A stretch of 64,000 nucleotides of DNA from UBA1672 sp965263215 (GTDB lineage: Bacteria > Pseudomonadota > Alphaproteobacteria > Micavibrionales > Micavibrionaceae). The notes beneath the pieces are model-generated. The model was not told where the DNA came from, searched no databases, and saw only the letters and a program-made list of their open reading frames with translations. Positions 34,082-43,159 of this stretch are shown here, one piece after another. The DNA is taken from assembly GCA_965263215.1 (NCBI GenBank), contig OZ253663.1, positions 2,108,001-2,172,000 of the forward strand, read 5' to 3'. Both the position numbers and the translations under genes were made by a program. Position 1 is the stretch's first letter. Each line of letters opens with the position of its first letter.

Positions 34082-34459
34082 TCAACCTGCCACCGTGCGT
34101 CTTGTTAGAATTTTATCACGCACGTTATCAAGCTCATTGAAAACGTCTGAAAATCCGTAAACGGGGAAGTCATCAACTTGGTCAGTCACACCTTCATGCA
34201 CGCTATACATGACGTGCAATTCCCAGAACTCAGACGGGCTTAAGGTTAGAACCCCATCACCGACGTCTTTGTTCTTTAATGATGTGATTAAATCTAAAAT
34301 ACGGTCATGGGAAACCGAGCCTTCATAATAAACAAGGTCAGCCTCAATTGCATATTCCAAGAACTGAACAATCAGGTCGCGATCTGCTTCCGAGGCGTAA
34401 TATTCCGCCTTTTCCTTATCGCCATCTTTAAATTTGAAGGTTACCGCATGCTCTGTCAT
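34082..34459 (-). CDS. Small acidic protein, possible immunity protein (paralogue A)
   Basis: 125 residues, cytoplasmic, acidic. Its first 35 residues are almost identical to those of the gene at 34608-34985 (MTEH(A/T)VTFKFKDGDKEK...), with the rest clearly diverged, though both keep DGVLTL(S/T)P(S/D)EFW. No known family. Directly upstream of the toxin-like gene and coupled to it by a one-base gap. A gene pair in which the ends vary is typical of immunity proteins following toxin variation; this is inference. Confidence 0.6.
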   Translation of the reverse strand: MTEHAVTFKFKDGDKEKAEYYASEADRDLIVQFLEYAIEADLVYYEGSVSHDRILDLITSLKNKDVGDGVLTLSPSEFWELHVMYSVHEGVTDQVDDFPVYGFSDVFNELDNVRDKILTRRTVAG

Positions 34460-34527
34460 TATTGAATTCCGCTTTTAATTATCTGAAAAACATAAACAAT
34501 ACTTGAAATAAAGGCAAAAATAAAAAC
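34355..34527. repeat. Duplicated 173-bp block, copy A
   Basis: Covers the first 35 codons of the gene at 34082-34459 and 68 bases upstream of it. It matches 34881-35053 at an offset of exactly 526 bases with few differences, showing that upstream region and 5' coding part were duplicated together while the 3' parts diverged or were exchanged. Confidence 0.85.
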
Positions 34528-34607
34528 AATAAACCCACCAATTTTTCTAAATGCATTAATGCCGTTTATGTCTTTTTTTGGTCTTCGTCTAATACGCTTT
34601 TTCTATA

Positions 34608-34985
34608 TCAGTCCTCCACCGGCACTTGGGGGGTCAATACGATATAAAAAGCTTTTCTGAGTTCTTCCAAAATAATAAAAAAATCCTCTGCGGAAACTTC
34701 TTTAAACCCACGCGTCCTGTTTTCATGCTTTCGAAAAAAGCGGTGAACACCCCAAAATTCGTCTGGCGTCAGTGTTAAAACACCATCAGCAATCGAGGCC
34801 CCTTTAATGTCTTTAATGGCATCACCTAAATCCACATGATCAGTTCCGTCCATATAGACTATTTCTTTTTCTTGGAAATATTCCAAAAACTCAACAATCA
34901 GGTCGCGATCTGCTTCCGAAGCGTAATATTCCGCCTTTTCCTTATCGCCATCTTTAAATTTGAAGGTTACTGTGTGCTCTGTCAT
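34608..34985 (-). CDS. Small acidic protein, possible immunity protein (paralogue B)
   Basis: 125 residues, the tandem paralogue of 34082-34459. After the shared N-terminus (residues 1-35) it diverges: FQEKEIVYMDGTDHV..., then DGVLTLTPDEFWGVHRFFRKHENRTRG and a C-terminal helix. It shares the same upstream 68 bases and probably the same expression signals. It is separated from paralogue A by 148 bases, so it may have its own transcript. Function not recognised; antitoxin or immunity role inferred only from the neighbourhood. Confidence 0.6.
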   Translation of the reverse strand: MTEHTVTFKFKDGDKEKAEYYASEADRDLIVEFLEYFQEKEIVYMDGTDHVDLGDAIKDIKGASIADGVLTLTPDEFWGVHRFFRKHENRTRGFKEVSAEDFFIILEELRKAFYIVLTPQVPVED

Positions 34986-35053
34986 TATTGAATTCCGCTT
35001 TTAATTATCTGAAAAACATAAAAAACATTTGAAATAAAGGCAAAAATAAAAAC
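34881..35053. repeat. Duplicated 173-bp block, copy B
   Basis: Second copy of the block at 34355-34527, covering the 5' end of paralogue B and its upstream region. Confidence 0.85.
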
Positions 35054-35181
35054 ACGCTAACCGCACATTTTTGGCTGAAATGGAGGTTTTCGAAAAAGTG
35101 CATGATTTTTTAACTATTTCGCGATATAGTTATTAACTGTAATTAATTAGTCTCTTTTATCCCGTTTTAAGGGGTTTCCTT

Positions 35182-35793
35182 ATGAAAAATATATACTTAC
35201 TGAGTTCATTTATGAAGTCTTTCCGTGTTTTGAGCATTTGTGCGCTTACCGCAGCTGTCTTATTGCCGCATAACGCATTTTCTGACGATAAACCCGTCGA
35301 CATCATGCCTGCTGTAACCACGGCTGATGGAGCACATAGCCTAGCACCGGAAAACACAACGCACCCAATTGTTCGGCTTACGCCCGACAAATCGGAACTC
35401 ATCCATCTTGACGGTGAAGCTGGTAGTATTATCATCGGTAATCCCCTGCACATTAACGTGATCGCGGATTCCTCAACAACATTGGTGATTGTTCCAAGAA
35501 GTCCGGGTGCAACACATTTCACAGTTTTAAGCAAACAAGGCGAAGTCCTGATGCAACGCCACGTGATTGTTGCCAGCCCGAAAGAAAACTACATCCGTGT
35601 TAAGAAAACTTGTCGCGAAGACAGTGGCGATGATTGCCAGAAAACAAACGTTTTTTATTGCCCTGATATGTGCCATGAAATAGGATTGGCGCAAGACGAT
35701 GAAAAATCTTCCGGCGATTCTGACTCAAAAGATGATGCAGGCGGAAACGATAAATCGGGTGGGAACTCGAATGACCCTCCTCCGGAAGAATAA
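35182..35793 (+). CDS. Exported protein with secretin (CpaC/RcpA) N-terminal-type domain
   Basis: 203 residues with a signal peptide (hydrophobic segment about 17-30, cleavage near AFS). The mature domain (PIVRLTPDKSELIHLDGEAGSIIIGNPLHINVIADSSTTLVIVPRSPGATHFTVLSKQGEV) matches the pilus assembly N-terminal domain that opens CpaC secretins, but no secretin domain follows. A four-Cys cluster (TCREDSGDDC, YCPDMC) and a low-complexity Asp/Ser/Gly/Pro tail end the protein. AAGGGG precedes the ATG. With the TadD gene 60 bases downstream it forms a small satellite of the Tad locus. Confidence 0.75.
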   Translation: MKNIYLLSSFMKSFRVLSICALTAAVLLPHNAFSDDKPVDIMPAVTTADGAHSLAPENTTHPIVRLTPDKSELIHLDGEAGSIIIGNPLHINVIADSSTTLVIVPRSPGATHFTVLSKQGEVLMQRHVIVASPKENYIRVKKTCREDSGDDCQKTNVFYCPDMCHEIGLAQDDEKSSGDSDSKDDAGGNDKSGGNSNDPPPEE

Positions 35794-35853
35794 GCAAGTT
35801 TTGAATTGGGTAATTACTGAATACAAGCATAAAATTAAGGGCATAGCAGCACT

Positions 35854-36540
35854 ATGAAAAAAATACACACTTATCCATTACTCTTGTTGGCAACCGTTTC
35901 TCTGGCTGCGTGTCAGACAACCGGTAGCGATAGAATGTCCGATTCGAAACAACCGATTAGTACACAAGACCGCATAGATGCCGCCGTTGAAAAGGCCGCA
36001 ATTACAGCCTCTCAAAATGGCTCTGCTTCCGGTACGCTTCTCGCTTTAGAAAAACAATATAAACGCAACAGCAGCGACCCCGCCTATGCCCTCGCCTATG
36101 CCAGAGGACTTCGTCAGGCCGGATATTTAAACCGCGCCTCTTTGGTGCTGGAGCCTTTTGCAAAGTCTGATAAAGCCATCGCCGGATCAAAAACAGAAAT
36201 GTCGATGATTGCACTTGGTCTTGGGAATTACGACTTGGCTGAAAAGTATGCTCAGCAAGCTGTCATACAAAACCCAAGTGATCATTTCGCCTTCCAGAAT
36301 TTGGGTATCGCCCTTGATGCGAAGGAAATGCACCCCGAAGCCGAACGCGCCTTCCGTAAGGGTTTGGAACACTGGCAAGGTGATCCAACAACCATCATGA
36401 ATAATCTTGCGCTTAATCTGGCGACACAAGGCTTCATCGAAGAAGCAATTGAGGTTCTGGAACGTGCCAAGGCACTCTCCCCCGACCGCATTGAAATTGA
36501 ACGCAATCTTCGCATTATTCGCACGCTGAATGAGCGGTAG
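35854..36540 (+). CDS. tadD: TadD-like TPR lipoprotein
   Basis: 228 residues. A lipoprotein signal (LLATVSLAAC, lipid on Cys 20) is followed by four to five TPR units (about 65-225, for example GNYDLAEKYAQQAVIQNPSDHFAFQNLGIAL). Such lipoproteins assist outer-membrane assembly or localisation of the Tad secretin. The main Tad locus lies 3 kb away on the opposite strand without a TadD, so this gene probably completes it. Confidence 0.82.
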   Translation: MKKIHTYPLLLLATVSLAACQTTGSDRMSDSKQPISTQDRIDAAVEKAAITASQNGSASGTLLALEKQYKRNSSDPAYALAYARGLRQAGYLNRASLVLEPFAKSDKAIAGSKTEMSMIALGLGNYDLAEKYAQQAVIQNPSDHFAFQNLGIALDAKEMHPEAERAFRKGLEHWQGDPTTIMNNLALNLATQGFIEEAIEVLERAKALSPDRIEIERNLRIIRTLNER

Positions 36541-36567
36541 TCTTTTCTCGACTGATATTCACACTCA

Positions 36568-37113
36568 ATGATCACTGAAAGCCGAAATAAATACGGCAAA
36601 AAGCTTTATGAAACAAACCCCGCCCCTTTTAAATGGTGGGTGTTTACAATGCTTTTCTTTTTTTCTGTTGTTCTTTTTGTTGTGATAAGTAATGACCACG
36701 ACAAACATGACCTACCTAGTTTAATTTTTGGTTACGCTTGTGCGTTTTTGTTATTTTTATGGTCTTTTTATTACATGACCATTAATAGGGAAAAAGCTCT
36801 TTATACCTTCTACGAAGATGGCATTTCTGGTTTTAAACAACAGACAGGCCATCACTTTATTCCATGGAGTGATATTCAGGATATCAGCTTACAATCTGTA
36901 GAGATCAATGGAACAACAATTACATATTTCGTAATTCATCCTTATGATATTGTGAAATACTCTCAATCACCAAACTGGCTACTCAAACTTACTCAACTAT
37001 ACGATAAAAGCGTACTAGGATCACATATAGCAATCCATAAAAACGCCACGAACGTTTCTGATGTAAAATTAGCAAAAATTTTCGATGAGTGTTTTGAAAA
37101 ATATAAAAGATAA
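36568..37113 (+). CDS. Membrane protein with PH-like C-terminal domain, unknown function
   Basis: 181 residues: two membrane helices (about 25-42 and 52-70) with few residues between them, then a cytoplasmic domain of about 110 residues (TFYEDGISGFKQQTGHHFIPWSDIQDISLQ) whose strand pattern is like the bacterial PH-like domains of YdbS/STM3941-type proteins. No strong ribosome binding site is visible. Its stop is one base from the stop of the convergent DUF255 gene. Role unknown. Confidence 0.65.
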   Translation: MITESRNKYGKKLYETNPAPFKWWVFTMLFFFSVVLFVVISNDHDKHDLPSLIFGYACAFLLFLWSFYYMTINREKALYTFYEDGISGFKQQTGHHFIPWSDIQDISLQSVEINGTTITYFVIHPYDIVKYSQSPNWLLKLTQLYDKSVLGSHIAIHKNATNVSDVKLAKIFDECFEKYKR

Positions 37114-37114
37114 C

Positions 37115-39448
37115 TTACATAACAGACACAGAAATTTGTGACGGGGCGTAGCACGTATCGTCTTTACACGCCTGCACCTGAATAAGGGCGCGCATGGTGC
37201 TCTCATCAATCGTATCATCGGCCTGCACGACAGATATAATTTCAACCGCACCATCAAAAACACGCACATCCCCCAAAGGCGTTTTCATGTGTTTCGCCTT
37301 TGGATAGGTCACATCCTGCGCCGATTGTTGTTCTGTTTGAACATCAACAACCGTTGGGATTAAACCGACTAGGCTGGCGGGGTTAGCATTGATATGCCAG
37401 CCCTCCTCGACCTTAATAACCACCCTCACGGTCTTTTCTTTATCCGTGGAGCTTTCGGGTACAATGCGCGCTGATATATCAACCTTATCTTTGGACTCCA
37501 TCGACGATGGTTTCACCTTCTGTTTCTCAGGCGATGAAACACCCTGCGGCTCTTTACGCCCCAAATTCATCAAAGCATGGATCATGTGACTATAGGCGTG
37601 CGGGTCACCAATAATGCCCTGCGCGAAGGCACTGACCAGAGTGTCCAGTTTATCTTTCCATTTTTGATCACCTGTGGCGCGATATAAATCGCCGAGAACA
37701 CGCGCCATCACCGCATTATCCGATGGCAACGCGCCCGCATTATCTCCCGATTTTATCCGCACGAATAAATCCTCACGACCATCTGTCATGAAATAACCGC
37801 CTGACTCTTGATCTGCGAAATCACGATCTGCGGCCTCTATGGTATTGATAGGTTCATCCCTGTACGTGTCCTTACCTGTTACGCGGTGCAGCGCCATAAG
37901 CCCCCGTGCAAACCATGCGTAATCTTCGAAAAATGCACGTTGATGCGCCCGATCATCCATAAAAATACGATAGAGCCGCCCATCTTTTTGACGCATGTTC
38001 GATAAAATAAATTGCGCGGCCTTTTCACCGTGCACGATATAACGATCATCCTTTAAAACGCGTCCCGCTTCGGCCATAGCCATAATCATCATGCCGTTCC
38101 ATGCCGTCATGATTTTTTCATCCCGCAACGGAGCCTCTCGTTTTTGACGCACGGATAAAACCTTGTTTAGAATTTTATCAATCTTCTTTTGTGCTTCAGC
38201 GTCTGGAATATTTTTTGTTCGATACAATACCGCGCCATCAGGCGATTTATGCCCGGGAATATGGGGAACACTGACCGTGTGATAATATTGCGCCAAGAAA
38301 TCAAAATCATCCGTACCCAACGCGGATTTTAAATCTTTATCGCTCCAAACGTAGTATGCGCCCTCAATGGCGTCAGTTTCCGCATCTTGCGCGCTATAAA
38401 ATGCGCCGCTTTGGGGGTGCGTCATTTCACGCACCACGTAATCTAAAAGCCTGATAAGCGCGCGTTTGTATCGTGGTTCATTTGTATGTTCATACAGGCG
38501 CGCCAGAACAACCGCCATACGCGCCTGATTATAGAGCATCTTCTCAAAATGTGGGATGTGCCATTGCGGATCAGTTGAATAACGGTGAAACCCGCCGCCA
38601 ATATGATCATGGATGCCACCCGACAACATATGGTCAACGGTGTTTTGAACCATCTTCAGTGCCTCGTTGTCATTGCTTATTTTTGCATAATCAATCAGGA
38701 ACAAAAGATCTGTTTCTTCTGGGAATTTTATGCCCGTACCAAACCCGCCATTGCGTTTATCGTAAGACGCCTTTTTACCAAGATAAGCACGCTTGGCGAA
38801 ATCTTGAATTGGTAAGCTGGCCTGCAGGGACGGCATCACAGATAAAGCACGGCTGACAGCCTCAGCCAATGTTTCACTCTGCGTGTCCAGTTCAGCACGC
38901 TGCGTGCTCCATAACAGAGCAATTTTCTGCGTGACAGCCATCCACCGATCTTTCGGCAAATATGTCGCCGCATAAAAAGGCTTTAGATCAGGCGTCAGGA
39001 AAACATTATTCGGCCACCCTCCACTCCCCGTCAGGGACTGCGTGGCAACCATATATATCTTATCAATGTCAGGACGCACTTCGCGATCAACTTTTATATT
39101 GATGAAATATTCATTCATAATCGCGGCAGCATCTTCTTGCATAAAGACTTCACGTTCCAGAACGTGACACCAATAACAGGTCGAATACCCAACACTGAGC
39201 AGGATGGGCTTATTCTCACGGCGTGCACGCTCTATGGCTTCATCGCTCCACTCATACCATTCAACAGGGTTATATTTATGTTGCCTTAAATACGGACTAA
39301 ACGAATCGGCTAAATGATTGGCTTTTTGAGGTTTGATGTTGTTTGGTTCCATTGTATGACTTTGTGCCCATCCATCATTGATATGCCACAAACACAGCAT
39401 CCATGATAAGGCCAATATAAACGCGGCTGAACAACATTTGGCAAGCAT
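37115..39448 (-). CDS. DUF255/YyaL thioredoxin-like protein fused to a DsbD-alpha-like domain
   Basis: 777 residues with a signal peptide. Residues about 40-200 form the thioredoxin-like DUF255 domain (SPYLRQHKYNPVEWYEWSDEAI, with the CxxC of STCYWCH); about 230-620 is the six-hairpin glycosidase-like part of the YyaL/SPATA20 family. After a Lys/Ser linker, the last 120 residues (VRVVIKVEEGWHINANPAS... QACKDDTCYAPSQ) resemble the N-terminal (alpha) domain of DsbD, with its C-x4-C pair. Most YyaL proteins are cytoplasmic and lack this part, so this one is probably a periplasmic thiol protein. Substrate unknown. Confidence 0.85.
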   Translation of the reverse strand: MLAKCCSAAFILALSWMLCLWHINDGWAQSHTMEPNNIKPQKANHLADSFSPYLRQHKYNPVEWYEWSDEAIERARRENKPILLSVGYSTCYWCHVLEREVFMQEDAAAIMNEYFINIKVDREVRPDIDKIYMVATQSLTGSGGWPNNVFLTPDLKPFYAATYLPKDRWMAVTQKIALLWSTQRAELDTQSETLAEAVSRALSVMPSLQASLPIQDFAKRAYLGKKASYDKRNGGFGTGIKFPEETDLLFLIDYAKISNDNEALKMVQNTVDHMLSGGIHDHIGGGFHRYSTDPQWHIPHFEKMLYNQARMAVVLARLYEHTNEPRYKRALIRLLDYVVREMTHPQSGAFYSAQDAETDAIEGAYYVWSDKDLKSALGTDDFDFLAQYYHTVSVPHIPGHKSPDGAVLYRTKNIPDAEAQKKIDKILNKVLSVRQKREAPLRDEKIMTAWNGMMIMAMAEAGRVLKDDRYIVHGEKAAQFILSNMRQKDGRLYRIFMDDRAHQRAFFEDYAWFARGLMALHRVTGKDTYRDEPINTIEAADRDFADQESGGYFMTDGREDLFVRIKSGDNAGALPSDNAVMARVLGDLYRATGDQKWKDKLDTLVSAFAQGIIGDPHAYSHMIHALMNLGRKEPQGVSSPEKQKVKPSSMESKDKVDISARIVPESSTDKEKTVRVVIKVEEGWHINANPASLVGLIPTVVDVQTEQQSAQDVTYPKAKHMKTPLGDVRVFDGAVEIISVVQADDTIDESTMRALIQVQACKDDTCYAPSQISVSVM

Positions 39449-39529
39449 GGCACCCTTCTTTCTGACCTGCAGAAAGACTAGGCTTATACCATTATAATTT
39501 CAAGATTTAACAAGATTGCGCGCGTTATA

Positions 39530-40483
39530 TTAACCGTTACGCATTGATCCGACTTCGATACCCGCAGGCCCCAAAATAATAATAAAAAGTGCAGGCAGGA
39601 AGAACAAAATCATCGGCACGGTCAGTTTCGGCGGCAAAGAAGCGGCCTTACGCTCCGCCTCTGCCATGCGCATATCACGTAATTCATCCGACATAACACG
39701 CATGGCTTGTGACACAGACGTACCATACTGCTCTGCCTGAATAAGCGCAGTGGCAAAACTTTTACCCGCGCTACTCCCGACGCGACGCGCGAAATCCTGC
39801 AGTGCCTGTTTGCGGTCGTTCAACATCGCCATTTCGGCGCTCAGGATACCTAGTTCTTCGGCAAGAACCTCTGATCCTTCAGAAACCTCTGACGCAACGC
39901 GTTCAATCGTTTGTTCCAGACCGATACCGCCTTGAACACAAATCAACATCATATCAAGTGAATCCGGGAAACTGAGGTTAAACTCTTCCTGTCTTTTCAG
40001 GATTTTATTTTTAATGATGATGTCCGGCAATTTAAAACCAAACAACAACACACCAAGAACTATCACGACCTGCATATAGGTTTCATATTGTTTTTCCTCT
40101 GGCAACGCATTCAGATACAGCACCGCGAGGATCACAAAAACTATCGGCAAGATGATGCGCAACAACATAAATTTGATGTGCGCCTTAGGGTTACGAATAC
40201 CCGCCTGCAACATTTTGTCACGCGCCTTTTCGCCCATGCTACCAGCGAATTTCTGGAACATATAAAACATCGCCATATTATCACGCGCGGATACATTGTC
40301 TTCCTTCGTGATTGGTTTTTGACCTTCACGCGTGGCATGAAACAAGTCCTTACGTCGTTTTTCAATAATTGATTTATATTTTTCTTTTTTTTCAGACTTT
40401 TGTAAAAACGGAAACGCAAAGGCCGCGAACGACACGCCCGCCGCCAAAGATGCAAAAATCGTAATAATCATTTCATTGGTCAT
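39530..40483 (-). CDS. tadC: Tad pilus inner-membrane platform protein TadC
   Basis: 317 residues of the T2SSF family: an N-terminal membrane helix, a cytoplasmic helical domain with FNLSFPDSLDMMLICVQGGIGLEQTIERVASE, and a C-terminal helix (TVPMILFFLPALFIIILGP). With TadB it forms the inner-membrane platform on which the CpaF ATPase acts to assemble Flp pilin. Last gene of the minus-strand tad operon, 16 bases after tadB. Confidence 0.92.
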   Translation of the reverse strand: MTNEMIITIFASLAAGVSFAAFAFPFLQKSEKKEKYKSIIEKRRKDLFHATREGQKPITKEDNVSARDNMAMFYMFQKFAGSMGEKARDKMLQAGIRNPKAHIKFMLLRIILPIVFVILAVLYLNALPEEKQYETYMQVVIVLGVLLFGFKLPDIIIKNKILKRQEEFNLSFPDSLDMMLICVQGGIGLEQTIERVASEVSEGSEVLAEELGILSAEMAMLNDRKQALQDFARRVGSSAGKSFATALIQAEQYGTSVSQAMRVMSDELRDMRMAEAERKAASLPPKLTVPMILFFLPALFIIILGPAGIEVGSMRNG

Positions 40484-40499
40484 CTTGGTTTCCTAACCT

Positions 40500-41480
40500 T
40501 TAAATCTTAAAGTTAATCATGTGCTTCATCACAAACACACCGCAACTCATCCAGCCAATCGCCATCATGATCAACTGTTTACCAAATGGTGTGGTAAATA
40601 GCGGGTCGAGATAACCCGGGTTGGCAAAATAAAGCCCCACAGCCACAAGTGGCGGTAATGCGCCAATAATACTGGCCGAGGCAATCGCCTCTGCGGAGAG
40701 CGCCATAACTTTACGTTTCAGCCTAAATCTTGCCCGAATCACACCGGATAAATTTGTTAAAACCTCAGAGAGTGACGAACCTGTCTGTGCCTGAATGGCC
40801 AAACCTGCCGCAAACATTTGCATTTCAGGCAACGGCATACGCCTGCACCCTTCTGATGCGGCCTCATGCAAGGGCACACCAATTTTTTGCTTATCATAGA
40901 TAATCGACATTTCTTCGCCCACAGGGCCTTCAAATTCGCGTGACATCATTGAGATCGCCTCTGATACAGGCATACCCGCCTTCAACAGGCGCACAACCGC
41001 ATCAAGAGCATCAGCGAATTCTTCCAAGAATTTTTTCTGTCTGCGTTGAATGACTTTTTTCAAGATAAAGCGCGGAAGGCCAAGCAGCCCAATAATAAAG
41101 AACAATCCCGTCACAAGCGTTGAAAACTCCATATATTTTGCGAAACCAACACACAGCAAAGCCGACAAAAGAGATATAAGCCAAAACTTTTTAACCGACA
41201 TCGTCAGACCGCCCTGTTGCAGCTTCATGGCGATCGAAACTTTACTTTTTTCGTCTTCTTTATCTTCTTCTTTGCTGGCCTTCAGTTTTTTGGCAATTTC
41301 CGCGCGGCGTTTATTTTGAACGTCTTTTTCATCAACGCGATGATCTACGCCACTACTACCGCGGATCAAATCAACATTTTTCTTTTTCTGCTTGGATCCG
41401 CCACTCATCAACATGAACATCACAATCCCGACAATCAGGAAAACAATCGCAGCAATAAGAATAATCTGAAGCGTGGTCAT
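40500..41480 (-). CDS. tadB: Tad pilus inner-membrane platform protein TadB
   Basis: 326 residues, T2SSF family: one N-terminal membrane helix (MTTLQIILIAAIVFLIVGIV), a charged linker, two central helices and the domain with LLKAGMPVSEAISMMSREFEGPVGEEM followed by two C-terminal helices. I start at the ATG 41478-41480; the open frame extends 27 codons into the end of cpaF. Partner of TadC. Confidence 0.9.
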   Translation of the reverse strand: MTTLQIILIAAIVFLIVGIVMFMLMSGGSKQKKKNVDLIRGSSGVDHRVDEKDVQNKRRAEIAKKLKASKEEDKEDEKSKVSIAMKLQQGGLTMSVKKFWLISLLSALLCVGFAKYMEFSTLVTGLFFIIGLLGLPRFILKKVIQRRQKKFLEEFADALDAVVRLLKAGMPVSEAISMMSREFEGPVGEEMSIIYDKQKIGVPLHEAASEGCRRMPLPEMQMFAAGLAIQAQTGSSLSEVLTNLSGVIRARFRLKRKVMALSAEAIASASIIGALPPLVAVGLYFANPGYLDPLFTTPFGKQLIMMAIGWMSCGVFVMKHMINFKI

Positions 41481-41499
41481 ATTACAGTACGTAAAGCGA

Positions 41500-43131
41500 T
41501 TAGCCGTACGCCTCCTCCATTGCATCAAGAACCATATCCTCAACACCATATTGACGGGCAAGGTCGTAAAATTTCGGGCGCAAGCCTGATGATTTTTGTT
41601 TGGTAATCAACTTACCCTCTTCATCTTCACCCAAGATATCGAGTGAGAATAGATCCTGCATGGTGACAACATCACCTTCCATGCCTGTGACTTCTGTGAT
41701 GTGTGTTGTTTTACGTGAACCGTCACGCAGACGCTGTACCTGAATGATTACCTGAACGGCCGAGGCGATCTGTTCGCGCACGGCGACAGTCGGCAAATTT
41801 AATCCGCCCATCGCGATCATGTTTTCCATACGGGAAATCGCTTCGCGCGGGTTGTTGGCGTGGACTGTTCCCATTGATCCGTCGTGACCGGTATTCATGG
41901 CCTGAAGTAAGTCGAACGCTTCGGGGCCACGTACCTCACCAACGATAATACGCTCGGGACGCATACGCAGACAGTTTTTCACCAAGTCACGCATCGTAAT
42001 CTCACCAACCCCCTCAAGATTTGGCGGACGTGTTTCTAAACGCACCACGTGCGGCTGTTGTAGTTGTAATTCACACGCATCTTCACAAGTTACAATACGC
42101 TCACCCGCCTCAATATAGCGTGTAAGACAGTTCAGCATTGTTGTTTTACCAGACCCTGTACCGCCGGATACCAATACATTCACGCGGCAACGACCAATCG
42201 CCATAATTAACTTGGCGCAAGATGGGCTCATTGACCCGAATCCGAGAAGATCTTCAAGCGTAAGCTTATCCTTCTTAAACTTACGAATGGTCATACACGC
42301 GCCGTCCACAGCCAAAGGCGGGATAATCACGTTCACACGAGAACCATCCGCCAAACGCGCATCACAAATGGGTGAAGATTCATCAACGCGGCGACCAATC
42401 GCCCCCACAATACGCTGACAGATTGTTGTTAAGTGCTGATTATCACGGAAATTAACGTTGGTACGTTCAATTTTACCATCAACTTCGATGTATGTAATAT
42501 CCGGCCCGTTAATCATGATATCAGCAATATCATCACGCTCTAGTAATTCTTCTAGCGGACCAAAACCCAACATATCATCGGCACACTCCTTACCGATTTG
42601 TTGTAATTCAGCGGGCGTTAAATCAAGATTACGGAAACGGGAAATTTCTTCCACGGCGGAATATACTTCTTCGCGCGCGGCTTGTGAATCCATACGGGCA
42701 AGAGCCTTAAGATCAATACCATCACGTAAATCAAGCCATATACGATTGCGACAACGCTGCAGGCGCAGGGATGTTACCGTATCGCCTTGCGTTTTAATTT
42801 CGCCCTCATCTTCATCGGCCGCTGCGACAAGCGTATCATCGTCCATTTTCTTAAGGGGTTTTGATTTCTTTTCTTCACTTGCTTCAGCTTGAACAATCTC
42901 AGGCTCTGCCTCGGCTGGTGGTAGATCAACATCAATTACAGGCTCTTTTTTAGCCGCCGATTTTTCCTTTGGCTCCGGCATAGGCTCAGGCGCAGCCTCT
43001 ACCTTGGGCGCTTCGCGTTCCTTTTCAGGTTCTTTTGCAACCTTTTCTTCTACTGCTGCGGTCGGTTTATCCTTCTTCTTTTCAGCAGGAGCAGCCTTTG
43101 GTGCTGTTTTTGTTTGTTTTTTTCCGAACAT
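41500..43131 (-). CDS. cpaF: Tad pilus secretion ATPase CpaF/TadA
   Basis: 543 residues. An N-terminal Lys/Glu/Pro/Ala-rich low-complexity region (about 1-100) precedes the conserved core: GFGPLEELLERDDIADIMINGPD, Walker A VSGGTGSGKTT (near residue 324), Asp and His boxes in ERIVTCEDACELQL and MNTGHDGSMGTVHANNPREA. The hexameric ATPase powers Flp pilus extension and, in Caulobacter, retraction. The low-complexity leader is longer than usual. Confidence 0.95.
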   Translation of the reverse strand: MFGKKQTKTAPKAAPAEKKKDKPTAAVEEKVAKEPEKEREAPKVEAAPEPMPEPKEKSAAKKEPVIDVDLPPAEAEPEIVQAEASEEKKSKPLKKMDDDTLVAAADEDEGEIKTQGDTVTSLRLQRCRNRIWLDLRDGIDLKALARMDSQAAREEVYSAVEEISRFRNLDLTPAELQQIGKECADDMLGFGPLEELLERDDIADIMINGPDITYIEVDGKIERTNVNFRDNQHLTTICQRIVGAIGRRVDESSPICDARLADGSRVNVIIPPLAVDGACMTIRKFKKDKLTLEDLLGFGSMSPSCAKLIMAIGRCRVNVLVSGGTGSGKTTMLNCLTRYIEAGERIVTCEDACELQLQQPHVVRLETRPPNLEGVGEITMRDLVKNCLRMRPERIIVGEVRGPEAFDLLQAMNTGHDGSMGTVHANNPREAISRMENMIAMGGLNLPTVAVREQIASAVQVIIQVQRLRDGSRKTTHITEVTGMEGDVVTMQDLFSLDILGEDEEGKLITKQKSSGLRPKFYDLARQYGVEDMVLDAMEEAYG

Positions 43132-43159
43132 GTGCTTTTCCCGTTAAAAACTTATATAT

